31,712 nucleotides of DNA, from NCBI GenBank assembly GCA_963766725.1, contig CAVYBK010000021.1:1-31712 (forward strand). Reading direction: 5' to 3'. The translations under genes were made by a program, and so were the position numbers. The stretch comes from DATEOR01 sp963766725 (GTDB taxonomy: Bacteria; Actinomycetota; Thermoleophilia; Gaiellales; Gaiellaceae). Below, piece by piece: positions 6,861 through 14,171 of this stretch. Position 1 is the stretch's first letter, and each line of letters starts with the position of its first letter. The notes under the pieces are model-generated. The model was not told the DNA's origin, did not search any database, and was given only the letters and a program-made list of their open reading frames with translations.

Positions 6861-8754
6861 GGTGAAGGTCGTTCTTCCCGATGAGTCAGAGCTCGAACTT
6901 CCGGACGGCGCGACGGGCCTCGACGCAGCGCGCGCGATCGGCCCGAAGCTCGCCGAACAGGCGGTTCTGCTGCGCTCGAACGGCGCGGTCCGGGACCTGC
7001 GGCTGCCCGTCTCCGACGGCGAGCGGATCCAGATCCTGACGACGCGGGACAAGGACGACCCCGACGCCCTCTACGTCCTGCGCCACTCGGCCGCGCACCT
7101 CCTCGCCGAGGCCGCGCGCCGGCTTTTCCCGGGGACGAAGGTCGCGATCGGCCCGCCGATCGAGAACGGCTTCTACTACGACTTCGAGTTCCCCGAGCCC
7201 GTCACCGAGGCCGACCTCCAGCGGCTCGAGGACGAGGTCAAGCGCGAGATCCAGGAGGGCCGCGTCTGGGAGCGCGAGGAGATCGCGCGCGACGACGCGC
7301 GCAAGCGCTTCGAGCAGGAGGGGGAGCCCTACAAGGTCGAGCTGGTGGACACGGCCGAGGGGGACATCTCGCTCTACAAGCAGGGCGACTTCATCGACCT
7401 CTGCCGCGGGCCGCACCTCCAGGACGCGAAGCCGATCAAGGCGGTGAAGCTCCTCTCGCTCGCAGGCGCGTACTGGCGGGGCGACGAGACGAAGCCGCAG
7501 CTGACCCGCGTCTACGGGACGGCGTTCTACGACCCCAAGGACCTGGAGGACTACCTCCACCGGATCGAGGAGGCAAAGCGCCGCGACCACAGGAGGCTCG
7601 GCAAGGACCTCGACCTGTTCGAGTTCTCGGAGCTCTCGCCGGGCATGCCCTTCTGGCATCCGCGCGGGATGGTGATCTGGAACGTCCTCGAGGACCTGCG
7701 CCGGCGCGAGAACACGAAGCGCGGCTATCACGAGGTGCGCACGCCGCTCCTCTACGACTCCGACCTCTGGCGCACCTCCGGCCACTGGGAGAAGTACCAG
7801 GAGGACATGTTCAGGCTGGAGGTCGAGGGCCGCGACTTCGCCCTCAAGCCGATGAACTGCCCGGGGCATTGCCTCCTCTATTCGCTCTCGCCGCATTCCT
7901 ATCGTGAGCTGCCGCTCCGCTTTGCGGAGGCCGGCAACCTGCACCGGAACGAGCTCTCCGGCGTCCTGCACGGGCTTCTCCGCGTCCGCCACTTCGTCCA
8001 GGACGACGCGCACATCTACTGCACGCACGAGCAGATCCAGGACGAGCTCATCGCCTGCCTCGACTACGCGTACTACCTCTACGACCTCTTCGAGCTGAAC
8101 ATGCGCGTGGAGCTCTCGCTCCGGCCCGACAACAAGCTCGGTACGGACGAGGAGTGGGACATGGCGGAGGAGGAGCTCCGCAAAGCACTCGCCACGCAGG
8201 GGCTCGAGTACGTCGAAAGCCAGGGCGAGGGCTCGTTCTACGGGCCCAAGATCGACCTGCACATGAACGACTCGCTGGGCCGCAGCTGGCAGATCGGCAC
8301 CGTCCAGCTCGACCTGCAGATGCCGAAGCGCTTCGGGCTCACCTACCAGGGCGACGACAACGCCGAGCACACGCCGGCGATGATCCACCGTGCGCTCCTC
8401 GGTTCGCTCGAGCGCTTCGTCGGCATCTACCTCGAGCACACCGGCGGCGACCTGCCGCTCGTCCTCGCCCCGGAACAGGTGCGCGTCCTCGCGATCTCGG
8501 AGCGCTTTGCCGCCGACGCGGAGTCCCTCGCCGACGACCTGCGCGTGCACGGGTTCCGCGCCTCCGTGGACGAGCGCGAGGAGACGCTTGGGCGCAAGAT
8601 CCGCGACGCCGAGCTCGCCAAGATCCCGTACGTCGTCGTCTGGGGCGAGCGCGAGTCGCTCGACGCGCTCGCCGTCCGGCGCCGCGGAGGAGAGCAGTCC
8701 ACGGTCGGCTGGGAGGCCCTTCTGAGCGAGCTGCAGGCGGCTGCTAAGCTGTAG
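6859..8754 (+). CDS. thrS: Threonyl-tRNA synthetase
   Basis: This 631-residue cytosolic enzyme charges tRNA-Thr. In order it has an N-terminal TGS domain (1-60), the editing/SAD domain (about 70-240, with HSAAHLLAEA and a DLCRGPH motif), and a class II catalytic core. The core has the zinc-site Cys in KPMNCPGH, motif 2 around HRNELSGVLHGLLRVR with QDDAHIYC, and motif 3 (HRALLGSLERFVGIYLEH). It ends with an anticodon-binding domain (about 535-631, VVVWGERE). The length and motifs are those of an intact bacterial ThrRS. The ATG at 6859 begins the TGS strand directly and looks leaderless. The gene heads the block thrS-infC-rpmI-rplT. Confidence 0.98.
   Translation: MVKVVLPDESELELPDGATGLDAARAIGPKLAEQAVLLRSNGAVRDLRLPVSDGERIQILTTRDKDDPDALYVLRHSAAHLLAEAARRLFPGTKVAIGPPIENGFYYDFEFPEPVTEADLQRLEDEVKREIQEGRVWEREEIARDDARKRFEQEGEPYKVELVDTAEGDISLYKQGDFIDLCRGPHLQDAKPIKAVKLLSLAGAYWRGDETKPQLTRVYGTAFYDPKDLEDYLHRIEEAKRRDHRRLGKDLDLFEFSELSPGMPFWHPRGMVIWNVLEDLRRRENTKRGYHEVRTPLLYDSDLWRTSGHWEKYQEDMFRLEVEGRDFALKPMNCPGHCLLYSLSPHSYRELPLRFAEAGNLHRNELSGVLHGLLRVRHFVQDDAHIYCTHEQIQDELIACLDYAYYLYDLFELNMRVELSLRPDNKLGTDEEWDMAEEELRKALATQGLEYVESQGEGSFYGPKIDLHMNDSLGRSWQIGTVQLDLQMPKRFGLTYQGDDNAEHTPAMIHRALLGSLERFVGIYLEHTGGDLPLVLAPEQVRVLAISERFAADAESLADDLRVHGFRASVDEREETLGRKIRDAELAKIPYVVVWGERESLDALAVRRRGGEQSTVGWEALLSELQAAAKL
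8742..8750 (+). promoter_or_regulatory. Putative extended -10 promoter of the infC operon
   Basis: TGCTAAGCT inside the last codons of thrS matches the extended -10 form TGnTANNNT. It would start a transcript near 8757, giving infC a leader of about 140 nt. Read-through from thrS is also possible. Confidence 0.4.
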
Positions 8755-8875
8755 GCCTGCAAGCAGGAGCATCGTTCCTCACCTCCCAAGCCGCCGGCTT
8801 CGCGGAGGTTCAACCGAAAACGGTGAGTTGACGAAGCTGCTGCGCGCAGCTTTTTGTTTTGTCTAGGAGGAGGAA
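8755..8875 (+). ncRNA. Structured infC operon leader (putative attenuator)
   Basis: The thrS-infC gap can fold into consecutive hairpins. A small CCTG/CAGG hairpin lies at 8756-8767. A strong two-part hairpin lies at 8781-8809 (ACCTCC pairs with GGAGGT, enclosing AAGCC/GGCTT). A CCG-AAAA-CGG tetraloop lies at 8814-8823 with TCAA/TTGA able to pair outside it. An intrinsic terminator follows at 8834-8860. CTCACC (8778-8783) can alternatively pair with GGTGAG (8822-8827), so mutually exclusive folds exist. Known L20/IF3 leaders of other bacteria control the same operon by attenuation or translational repression, but I do not recognise this structure as one of them. Ligand or regulator is unknown; L20 or IF3 are candidates by analogy. 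Confidence 0.65.
8834..8860 (+). terminator. Intrinsic terminator ahead of infC
   Basis: A perfect 7-bp stem AAGCTGC/GCAGCTT (8834-8840 with 8846-8852) with loop TGCGC is followed by TTTGTTTT. In DNA this GC-rich, a stem plus T-run is conspicuous. It lies upstream of infC, not after an operon, so it fits an attenuator as well as the end of thrS transcription. Confidence 0.75.
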
Positions 8876-8899
8876 GCAGCACAACTTGGTGACGTTTCA

Positions 8900-9478
8900 G
8901 TGAGGCCGCGGCGCAGATTCGACCAGGCCCGGCCGGTTCAGGATCAGACTCGGATCAACGAGGCCATCCGCGCCTCGAAGGTGCGCCTGGTGGACGAGGA
9001 CGGCTCGCAGGTGGGCTTGAAGACGCGAGACGAAGCGCTCGAGTACGCCTATTCCAAGGACCTCGACCTCGTCGAGGTCGCTTCGGGCGCCGATCCGCCG
9101 GTCGCCCGGATCATGGATTACGGGAAGTACAAGTACGAGCAGGAGCAGAAGGCGAAGACGGCCCGCAAGCACCAGTCACAGATTCACGTCAAGGAAATCA
9201 AGATGCGGCCGAAGATCGGCGTCCACGACTACGAGACGAAGAAGGGGCATGTGGTCCGCTTCCTCAACGCGAAGGCGAAGGTCAAGGTCACGATCATGTT
9301 CCGGGGACGCGAGCAGAGCCACCCGGAGCGAGGGCGAGACCTCCTGATGCGCCTCGCCGAGGACGTCAAGGAGATCGGGCAGATCGAATCGCCTCCGCTC
9401 CAGGACGGGCGCAACATGGTCATGTTGCTCGGGCCGACGAAAGCCGCAGGACAACAGGTGGAGACAGCAAGTGCCTAA
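8900..9478 (+). CDS. infC: Translation initiation factor IF-3
   Basis: This 192-residue protein binds the 30S subunit and checks start-codon selection. The N-domain shows INEAIRASKVRLVDEDGSQVG and LEYAYSKDLDLVEVA, followed by PPVARIMDYGKYKYEQEQK. The linker and C-domain continue with KEIKMRPKIGVHDYETK, the VKVTIMFRGRE motif and a MLLGP end. The length is slightly above the usual ~180 owing to a basic N-terminal extension. GTG 8900 is the only canonical start after an in-frame stop at 8864. Oddly, the strong purine-rich Shine-Dalgarno (8865-8876) ends over 20 nt upstream. The gene overlaps rpmI by 8 nt. Confidence 0.97.
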   Translation: MRPRRRFDQARPVQDQTRINEAIRASKVRLVDEDGSQVGLKTRDEALEYAYSKDLDLVEVASGADPPVARIMDYGKYKYEQEQKAKTARKHQSQIHVKEIKMRPKIGVHDYETKKGHVVRFLNAKAKVKVTIMFRGREQSHPERGRDLLMRLAEDVKEIGQIESPPLQDGRNMVMLLGPTKAAGQQVETASA

Positions 9479-9665
9479 GCAGAAGACGAACAAAGCAGCG
9501 AAGAAGCGCTTCAAGGTGACCGGCGGCGGCAAGCTGCTGCGCCGTCACGCGATGCAGAGCCACAACCTCGAGAAGAAGAGCGCCAAGCGCAAGCGCGCGT
9601 TCCGGAGCGACCAGCCGGTCGCCGGCCAGGACGAGCGCGAGGTGCGGCGGCTGCTCGGCCGGTAA
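9471..9665 (+). CDS. rpmI: Ribosomal protein bL35
   Basis: This 64-residue, very basic protein of the large subunit begins PKQKTNKAAKKRFKVTGGGK and contains the LLRRHAMQSHNLEKKSAKRKR core typical of L35. The GTG start lies 8 nt inside infC, implying coupled translation. The following gene, rplT, starts 9 nt after its stop. Length and order match the conserved infC-rpmI-rplT operon. Confidence 0.96.
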   Translation: MPKQKTNKAAKKRFKVTGGGKLLRRHAMQSHNLEKKSAKRKRAFRSDQPVAGQDEREVRRLLGR

Positions 9666-9674
9666 GGGGGAGAG

Positions 9675-10034
9675 ATGCCTCGCGTCAAGCGATCAGTCCA
9701 CGCGCGCAAGAAGCGCCGCAAGCTCCTCGCCGAGGCGAAGGGATTCAGCGGGCAGCCGCGGATCTCCTACCGGAAGGCGAAGGAGCAGGTCATGAAGGCC
9801 GACGTCCACGCCTACCGTGACCGGAAGAACAAGAAGCGCGTGTTCCGCCGCCTCTGGATCATCCGCATCAACGCGGCCGCCCGGAAAGAGGGGCTCTCCT
9901 ACAACCAGTTCCTCTTTGGCATGCGCAAGGCGAACATCGAGCTCGACCGAAAGGTGCTCGCCGACATCGCGGTCAACGACCCGGCCGCCTTCTCCGCCAT
10001 CGCCGCCCAGGCGAAGGCAGCGCTCGAAGCCTAA
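9675..10034 (+). CDS. rplT: Ribosomal protein bL20
   Basis: This 119-residue basic 23S rRNA-binding protein is needed early in 50S assembly. It shows PRVKRSVHARKKRRKLL, the AKGFSGQPRISYRKAKEQV segment, AYRDRKNKKRVFRRLWIIRINAA and the C-terminal SYNQFLFGMRKA with LADIAVNDPAAFSAI, as in all L20 proteins. GGGGAG at 9666-9671 is its Shine-Dalgarno. In several bacteria L20 represses this operon by binding the leader, so it is the first candidate regulator of the 8755-8875 structure (inference). Confidence 0.97.
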   Translation: MPRVKRSVHARKKRRKLLAEAKGFSGQPRISYRKAKEQVMKADVHAYRDRKNKKRVFRRLWIIRINAAARKEGLSYNQFLFGMRKANIELDRKVLADIAVNDPAAFSAIAAQAKAALEA

Positions 10035-10044
10035 GAGGCGGGCT

Positions 10045-11016
10045 CTGAGCGAGTCCACCTCTGAGGTCTTCCGCCGCATGGCGGACGACTTCGAGCAGGG
10101 AGGCTCGAAGCTCTACGCGTCGCTCGCGCGCTCCCTGGCGGACGAACCCGTCGTGGAGGCGCTCGTGGGCGAGCACGAGCCCAAGTGGGAAGCGCCGCTC
10201 CGCCTCTTCGGCGGCGTCCACTACCTCGAGCTCTCGGGAATGGTGCAGCACCCGTGGGCGAAGCTCCGCGGCGTGCTCGAGGCGAACCTCGAGTGGCTGG
10301 CGCGGTTCGTTGCCGAGCAGCCGATCCAGACGAACGAGGTGCAGCGCTGCTGGGGGCTCCTGCCCGCATTCCTCACCGTTGCCGACGGGCGCCGCCTCGA
10401 CCTGATCGAGCTCGGGCCGAGCGGCGGCCTCAACCTCTACTGGGACCGCTACGCGTACCGCTACGGTGAAGAGCAGTGGGGCGATCGCAGCGCCGGCCTC
10501 GTGCTCTCCGGGCGTGCGGAGGGAGGCCCGCCGCCGGATCTCCTGCGGGCGGAGGTCGAGGTGGGGAGTCGCATCGGCATCGACCGCAGGCCTGTCGACG
10601 TGACGACGGACCACGGCGCGCGGCTCCTCGAGGCGTTCGTGTGGGCCGACCAGACCGACCGCCTCGACCGCGTGCGCCGCGCGATCGAGATAGCGCGGGA
10701 GGATCCGCCGCGGCTTCTCGACGGGGACTACGTCGAGGTGCTGCCGGCGCTTCTCGCCGAGCGCGACCTCGACGCGCTCACCGTCGTCTACCACTCGGTT
10801 TCGACCGTCTATCTCCGGCAGGAGGAGCGGGACCGCCTCGACGAGATCCTCGCGGAGGAGGGGCGGCGCGGATCGATCGCCAGGATCTCCTACGAGGTAG
10901 ACCGGGACACGCCGACCTTCCACGGCTTTGCCCTCGACGTCGAGACGTGGCCCGGCGGCCGTCGGCGGCTCGCCCTCCTCGACGGCCACGCCAACTCTAT
11001 GGAGTGGGTTGCATGA
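10045..11016 (+). CDS. DUF2332 family protein
   Basis: This protein of about 323 residues is assigned to DUF2332, a family common in actinobacteria and of unknown function. Recognisable parts are the N-terminal helix SEVFRRMADDFEQGGSKLY, EVQRCWGLLPAFL, the DLIELGPSGGLNLYWDRYAY motif, a Rossmann-like C-terminal half with VVYHSVSTVYL, and the terminal LLDGHANSMEWV. I propose a CTG start at 10045: AAGAGG at 10033-10038 sits 6 nt upstream, and the family's N-terminal helix begins before the first ATG (10078), which would cut it. The conservative alternative is 10078, giving 312 residues. It follows rplT closely and overlaps the RNA methyltransferase by an ATGA. Confidence 0.82.
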   Translation: MSESTSEVFRRMADDFEQGGSKLYASLARSLADEPVVEALVGEHEPKWEAPLRLFGGVHYLELSGMVQHPWAKLRGVLEANLEWLARFVAEQPIQTNEVQRCWGLLPAFLTVADGRRLDLIELGPSGGLNLYWDRYAYRYGEEQWGDRSAGLVLSGRAEGGPPPDLLRAEVEVGSRIGIDRRPVDVTTDHGARLLEAFVWADQTDRLDRVRRAIEIAREDPPRLLDGDYVEVLPALLAERDLDALTVVYHSVSTVYLRQEERDRLDEILAEEGRRGSIARISYEVDRDTPTFHGFALDVETWPGGRRRLALLDGHANSMEWVA

Positions 11017-11726
11017 TCACCTCCGCCTCCAACCCGCGTCTGAAGCTCGTCCGCAAGCTCGCGTCCGGGCGGCAGCGCGCCAAGCTCGGGCTCTTCGTCT
11101 GCGAGGGAGAGGATCTCGTCGCGGCGGGGCTGGCCGCCGGTCTGCAACCGGTCGACGCGCTCATGGACGCGGAGCGGCCCGTTGAGCTCGATGGCCTCGA
11201 AGGCGCCGAAGAGGTCGAGCCGAGCCTCCTCGCCGAGCTCTCGTCGCTCGCTCACCCGCCGCGGATCGTCGCCGTCTTCCGCCGAGCCGATCTGCCTCGG
11301 GAGCTCGACGCTGCGGCAGGGCTGGCGCTCTGGCAAGTCGGCGATCCGGGAAACGTCGGCACGCTCATCCGGACCGCCGATGCGCTCGGGCCCGCGTTCG
11401 TCGCGCTCTCTCCGGGATGCGCCGACCCGACGTCTCCGAAGGCCCTGCGCGCCTCGATGGGAGCGGTCTTCCGGGTTCCCACGGGGAGCTTCGACGACGC
11501 GCCGAAGCCATGGATCGGGCTCGTGCCGCGGGGCAGCGCGCCGCTTGCGGAGATCGAGCTCGGCGACCGCGCCACCTTCGTCCTCGGAGCCGAGCGCACA
11601 GGCCTTCCGGACGACATCGCCGCGTCGTGCGAAGTCCTGGCGTCGATCCCGCTGGCCGACGAAGCGGAGTCCCTGAACGTCGCCGCGGCCGGCGCGATCG
11701 CGCTCTACGACCTCAAGCGCCGCTAG
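11013..11726 (+). CDS. TrmH/SpoU family RNA 2'-O-methyltransferase
   Basis: This 237-residue protein has the N-terminal substrate-binding domain (ITSASNPRLKLVRKLASGRQR...LFVCEGEDLV) and the SPOUT catalytic domain. Its three motifs are GDPGNVGTLIRTADALG, FVLGAERTGLP and IPLADEAESLNVAAAGAIALYD. The Arg and Asn/Glu catalytic residues are present. Relatives 2'-O-methylate ribose in rRNA or tRNA; the target here is unknown, although location between rplT and pheS is typical for an rRNA methyltransferase. ATG 11013 overlaps the previous stop (ATGA). Its TAG (11724-11726) abuts the stop of the convergent DUF2207 gene with no gap. Confidence 0.93.
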   Translation: MITSASNPRLKLVRKLASGRQRAKLGLFVCEGEDLVAAGLAAGLQPVDALMDAERPVELDGLEGAEEVEPSLLAELSSLAHPPRIVAVFRRADLPRELDAAAGLALWQVGDPGNVGTLIRTADALGPAFVALSPGCADPTSPKALRASMGAVFRVPTGSFDDAPKPWIGLVPRGSAPLAEIELGDRATFVLGAERTGLPDDIAASCEVLASIPLADEAESLNVAAAGAIALYDLKRR

Positions 11727-13608
11727 CTACCAGGCGCCGCCGCCTCCTCCGCCTCCACCGCCTCCACCGCCGCCCGAGAAGCCGCCGCCGAAGCCGCCCG
11801 AGCCGCTCGAAGGCGGGGCGAGCGCACTGCCGAAGCCGGAGGAGAGGTCGCCGATGCCGAGGGCCGACGGGCCCGAGCCGAGGTCGCCGGTCGGGCTGAT
11901 CCAGTAGATGGAGGAGGCCTGGTGCAGCTCCTCGGACATGTGGAGCTGCGCGCCCTGGAGAACCCGCTCTGCGATCCCGAAGGCGATGCCGTAGACGAGG
12001 TAGCGCTCCCAGAGCTCGAGCGTCGAGGGCGGCGCCTCCTGCAGGCGTGGGAAATCGGTGAGGTAGCGGCGAAACGCCTCCCAGCGCTCCGCCTCCTGCT
12101 CGGCGTCCGGCGAGCGGCGCCGCCACAGGCTCACATGGCGGCCGGCGAGGGCAAGCACGACCGCGCTCACGCAGAGGCATGCGCCGAAGGCGATGAGCAG
12201 CACGTCGCCCCAACGCGGTGCGAACGACTCGAAGCGCTGGATGCCGATCGCGAGCATGAGCGCGCCCGCGATGAGGATCGGAAGCCCGGCGCCGATGAGG
12301 ACCTTGAGGCCGTCCGAGCGGAACCATTTGCGCCGGCGAACCTCGTCCCCGACCGCACTCTTGAACGCGGTGAAGCGCTTGCTGTTCTCCGTCCGGTGGC
12401 CCTGGATCTGCTACCCGGAAGTTCGACAGCCGCTCGCTGCCGCCGTCGAGGACGCTGTCGATGACCTTCGTGACCGGGCCCTCGACCTCGGACACCGGCG
12501 CGTCGCTGGCCAGGGTGAGCTCGAGGTCGGCCACGTCCTCCTGGCGCAGGCCGCCCCAGGTGCTCTTCTGGGTCGTGACCGGCTCGGCCTTGTAGCGGCC
12601 CTTGCGGATGAGGTCGAAGAGCGTGGCCGTGAACTCGTTGGACCCGACCGCAGGGGACTGGCGCAGGAGTGGCGGGACGAGCGCCGGCTCGAGCTCCGAG
12701 GGCGGCTCCTGCTCGTACTCGCGGTCGTATGTCGTCTTGCGCTCGCGCCCGTAGAACCAGTACGTCGCGCCGAGCACCAGGAGTGCGGGGAGGAGCGCGG
12801 CTGCGAGCAGTATCAAGATCGTGCGCGGAAGGTGGTCGAGCGCGCTATGGAGCTTCTCCTGGTCTTCCTCGAAGGCGGCCGCATCGGCAGTCTCTTCGGC
12901 CACGATCCGCGGCAAGGCGTCGCCCCGTCGCACCTTCGCGCCGCCGGTCGATGTCAGGAGGCTTCGCGGGAAGACGGCGCGCAGCTCGACGAACTGGTTC
13001 GGAGGTACGTCCACGGCCCGGAGGAGCGCCCGGCCGGGCTCGCGGATGACATCGCCGCGCACCGAGACGGGGTGGCCCCACACGCGCCATGAGGGCCCGC
13101 TCGCCGGCCCGGGCAGGGTCAGCTCGGCGGTCAGCTGCTGCAGGGTCTGGTCCCACTGGTCGCCCCAGACGTTGAGGTCGACGTCCACGACGTCGTCGAA
13201 GGCCACGGCGACGTTGCTCAGTCGGTAGCTGACCGTGAACGTGCGCGGCTCGGAGAGCGCCTGGAAGTGCCAGACGATCCGGTACCCGCCCGCGATCGGC
13301 GTCTCGCCATAGGTGTTCGGCGCACCGCTCGAGCCGAGCTCCGCCGAGGCCCCGGGGGAGTAGCGGGCGGCGCCCTCGGCGACCGAGACGTCGCTGATCC
13401 GCTCGCCGTCTCGAAGCGGGATGTCGCGGTAGGCGCCCGTGAACGAGCCGTCGAAGTAGAACGTCGTCCGCTCCTCGATCGCGAGCGTGCCGTCCGGCTC
13501 GACCGTGACGTGGACGTCGGCCGCGGGCAGGTAGAAGGACTTCGCCGCCGCCTCGCCGGCCGCGAGGAGCGCGAGCAGGACCGCCGTCAGAAGGACGGCG
13601 GTCCTCAG
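11727..13608 (-). pseudogene. DUF2207 membrane protein, split by a single-base frameshift
   Basis: Both halves of a DUF2207 (YciQ-like) protein are present in different frames. The N-terminal part (13608 to about 12414) has a signal peptide (TAVLLTAVLLALLAAGEAAA), a beta-rich extracytoplasmic domain (RTTFYFDGSFTGAYRDIPLR) and a transmembrane helix. The C-terminal part (about 12412 to 11727) resumes with IQGHRTENSKRFTAF, two further helices, ELWERYLVYGIAFGIAE and the Gly-rich tail ending in GAW that is typical of the family. Removing A12413 joins them as SNFREQIQGHRTEN, giving about 626 residues. The start appears to be CTG at 13608, overlapping the lemA stop as CTGA. It may be a sequencing error rather than a true pseudogene. 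Partner: LemA, as in many genomes. Confidence 0.8.
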
Positions 13609-14159
13609 AACTCGACGCGTGGCGCCTCCCGAGCTGCCGCCTCTTCGACCTCGAAGTACTCGCGCGGCTCGAAGCTGAAGACGCCGGCGACGATGTTCGT
13701 CGGGACGGTCTCGAGCGCGTTGTCGTAGGTGAGGACGGCGTCGTTGTAGACCTGGCGCGAAATCGCGATCTTCTGCTCGGTCTCGGCGAGCTGCGCCTGC
13801 AGCTGCTGGAAGTTCTCGGTCGCGCGCAGCTCGGGATAGGCCTCGGCGACGGCAAAGAGTCGGCCGATCGCCTGGGTGAGCATGTTCTCCGCCTGCGCCT
13901 GCTCCTGAACGCCTTTCGCCTGCTGCGCCGCCGTTCGCGCCTTCGTCACCTCTTCGAAGGTTCCGCGCTCGTGCGCCGCGTACCCCTTCACCGCCTCGAC
14001 GAGGTTCGGGATGAGGTCGTAGCGCCGCCGGAGCTGGACGTCGACCTGCGCCCAGGCGTTCTCCGCGCGGTTTCGCAGCCGGACGAGCCTGTTGTAGAGC
14101 GCGATCACGATCCCGACGAGGACGACCGCGATCACGATCAGGACGATCAGCCAGATCAT
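13605..14159 (-). CDS. lemA: LemA family protein
   Basis: This 184-residue protein has an N-terminal membrane anchor (MIWLIVLIVIAVVLVGIVIALYN, shown here as its key hydrophobic run) and a coiled-coil four-helix cytoplasmic or extracytoplasmic body. The family signature is RAENAWAQVDVQLRRRYDLIP, with LVEAVKGYAAHE, YPELRATENFQQLQAQLAETE, ISRQVYNDAV and the FEPREYFEVEE end. LemA proteins often sit beside DUF2207/TPM-type proteins, as here; their molecular role is not established. A TAGGGT lies 6 nt before the ATG, so lemA may have its own leaderless promoter at the end of the methyltransferase gene, besides being in its operon. Confidence 0.94.
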   Translation of the reverse strand: MIWLIVLIVIAVVLVGIVIALYNRLVRLRNRAENAWAQVDVQLRRRYDLIPNLVEAVKGYAAHERGTFEEVTKARTAAQQAKGVQEQAQAENMLTQAIGRLFAVAEAYPELRATENFQQLQAQLAETEQKIAISRQVYNDAVLTYDNALETVPTNIVAGVFSFEPREYFEVEEAAAREAPRVEF

Positions 14160-14165
14160 TTGCCT

Positions 14166-14171
14166 ACCCTA
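14166..14171 (-). promoter_or_regulatory. Possible -10 box for lemA
   Basis: TAGGGT on the minus strand lies 6 nt before the lemA ATG and includes the TAG stop of the upstream methyltransferase gene. The same AGGGTAGG stretch could instead act as a weak Shine-Dalgarno. Confidence 0.3.

Noticed and set aside
6886..8772. A 628-codon minus-strand frame opposite thrS
   Set aside because: It is a mirror of the thrS codon pattern, with no recognisable motif.
11740..11800. Gly-codon-rich repeat tract taken as a simple-sequence DNA repeat
   Set aside because: It encodes the Gly-rich tail ending in Trp that is normal for DUF2207 proteins.
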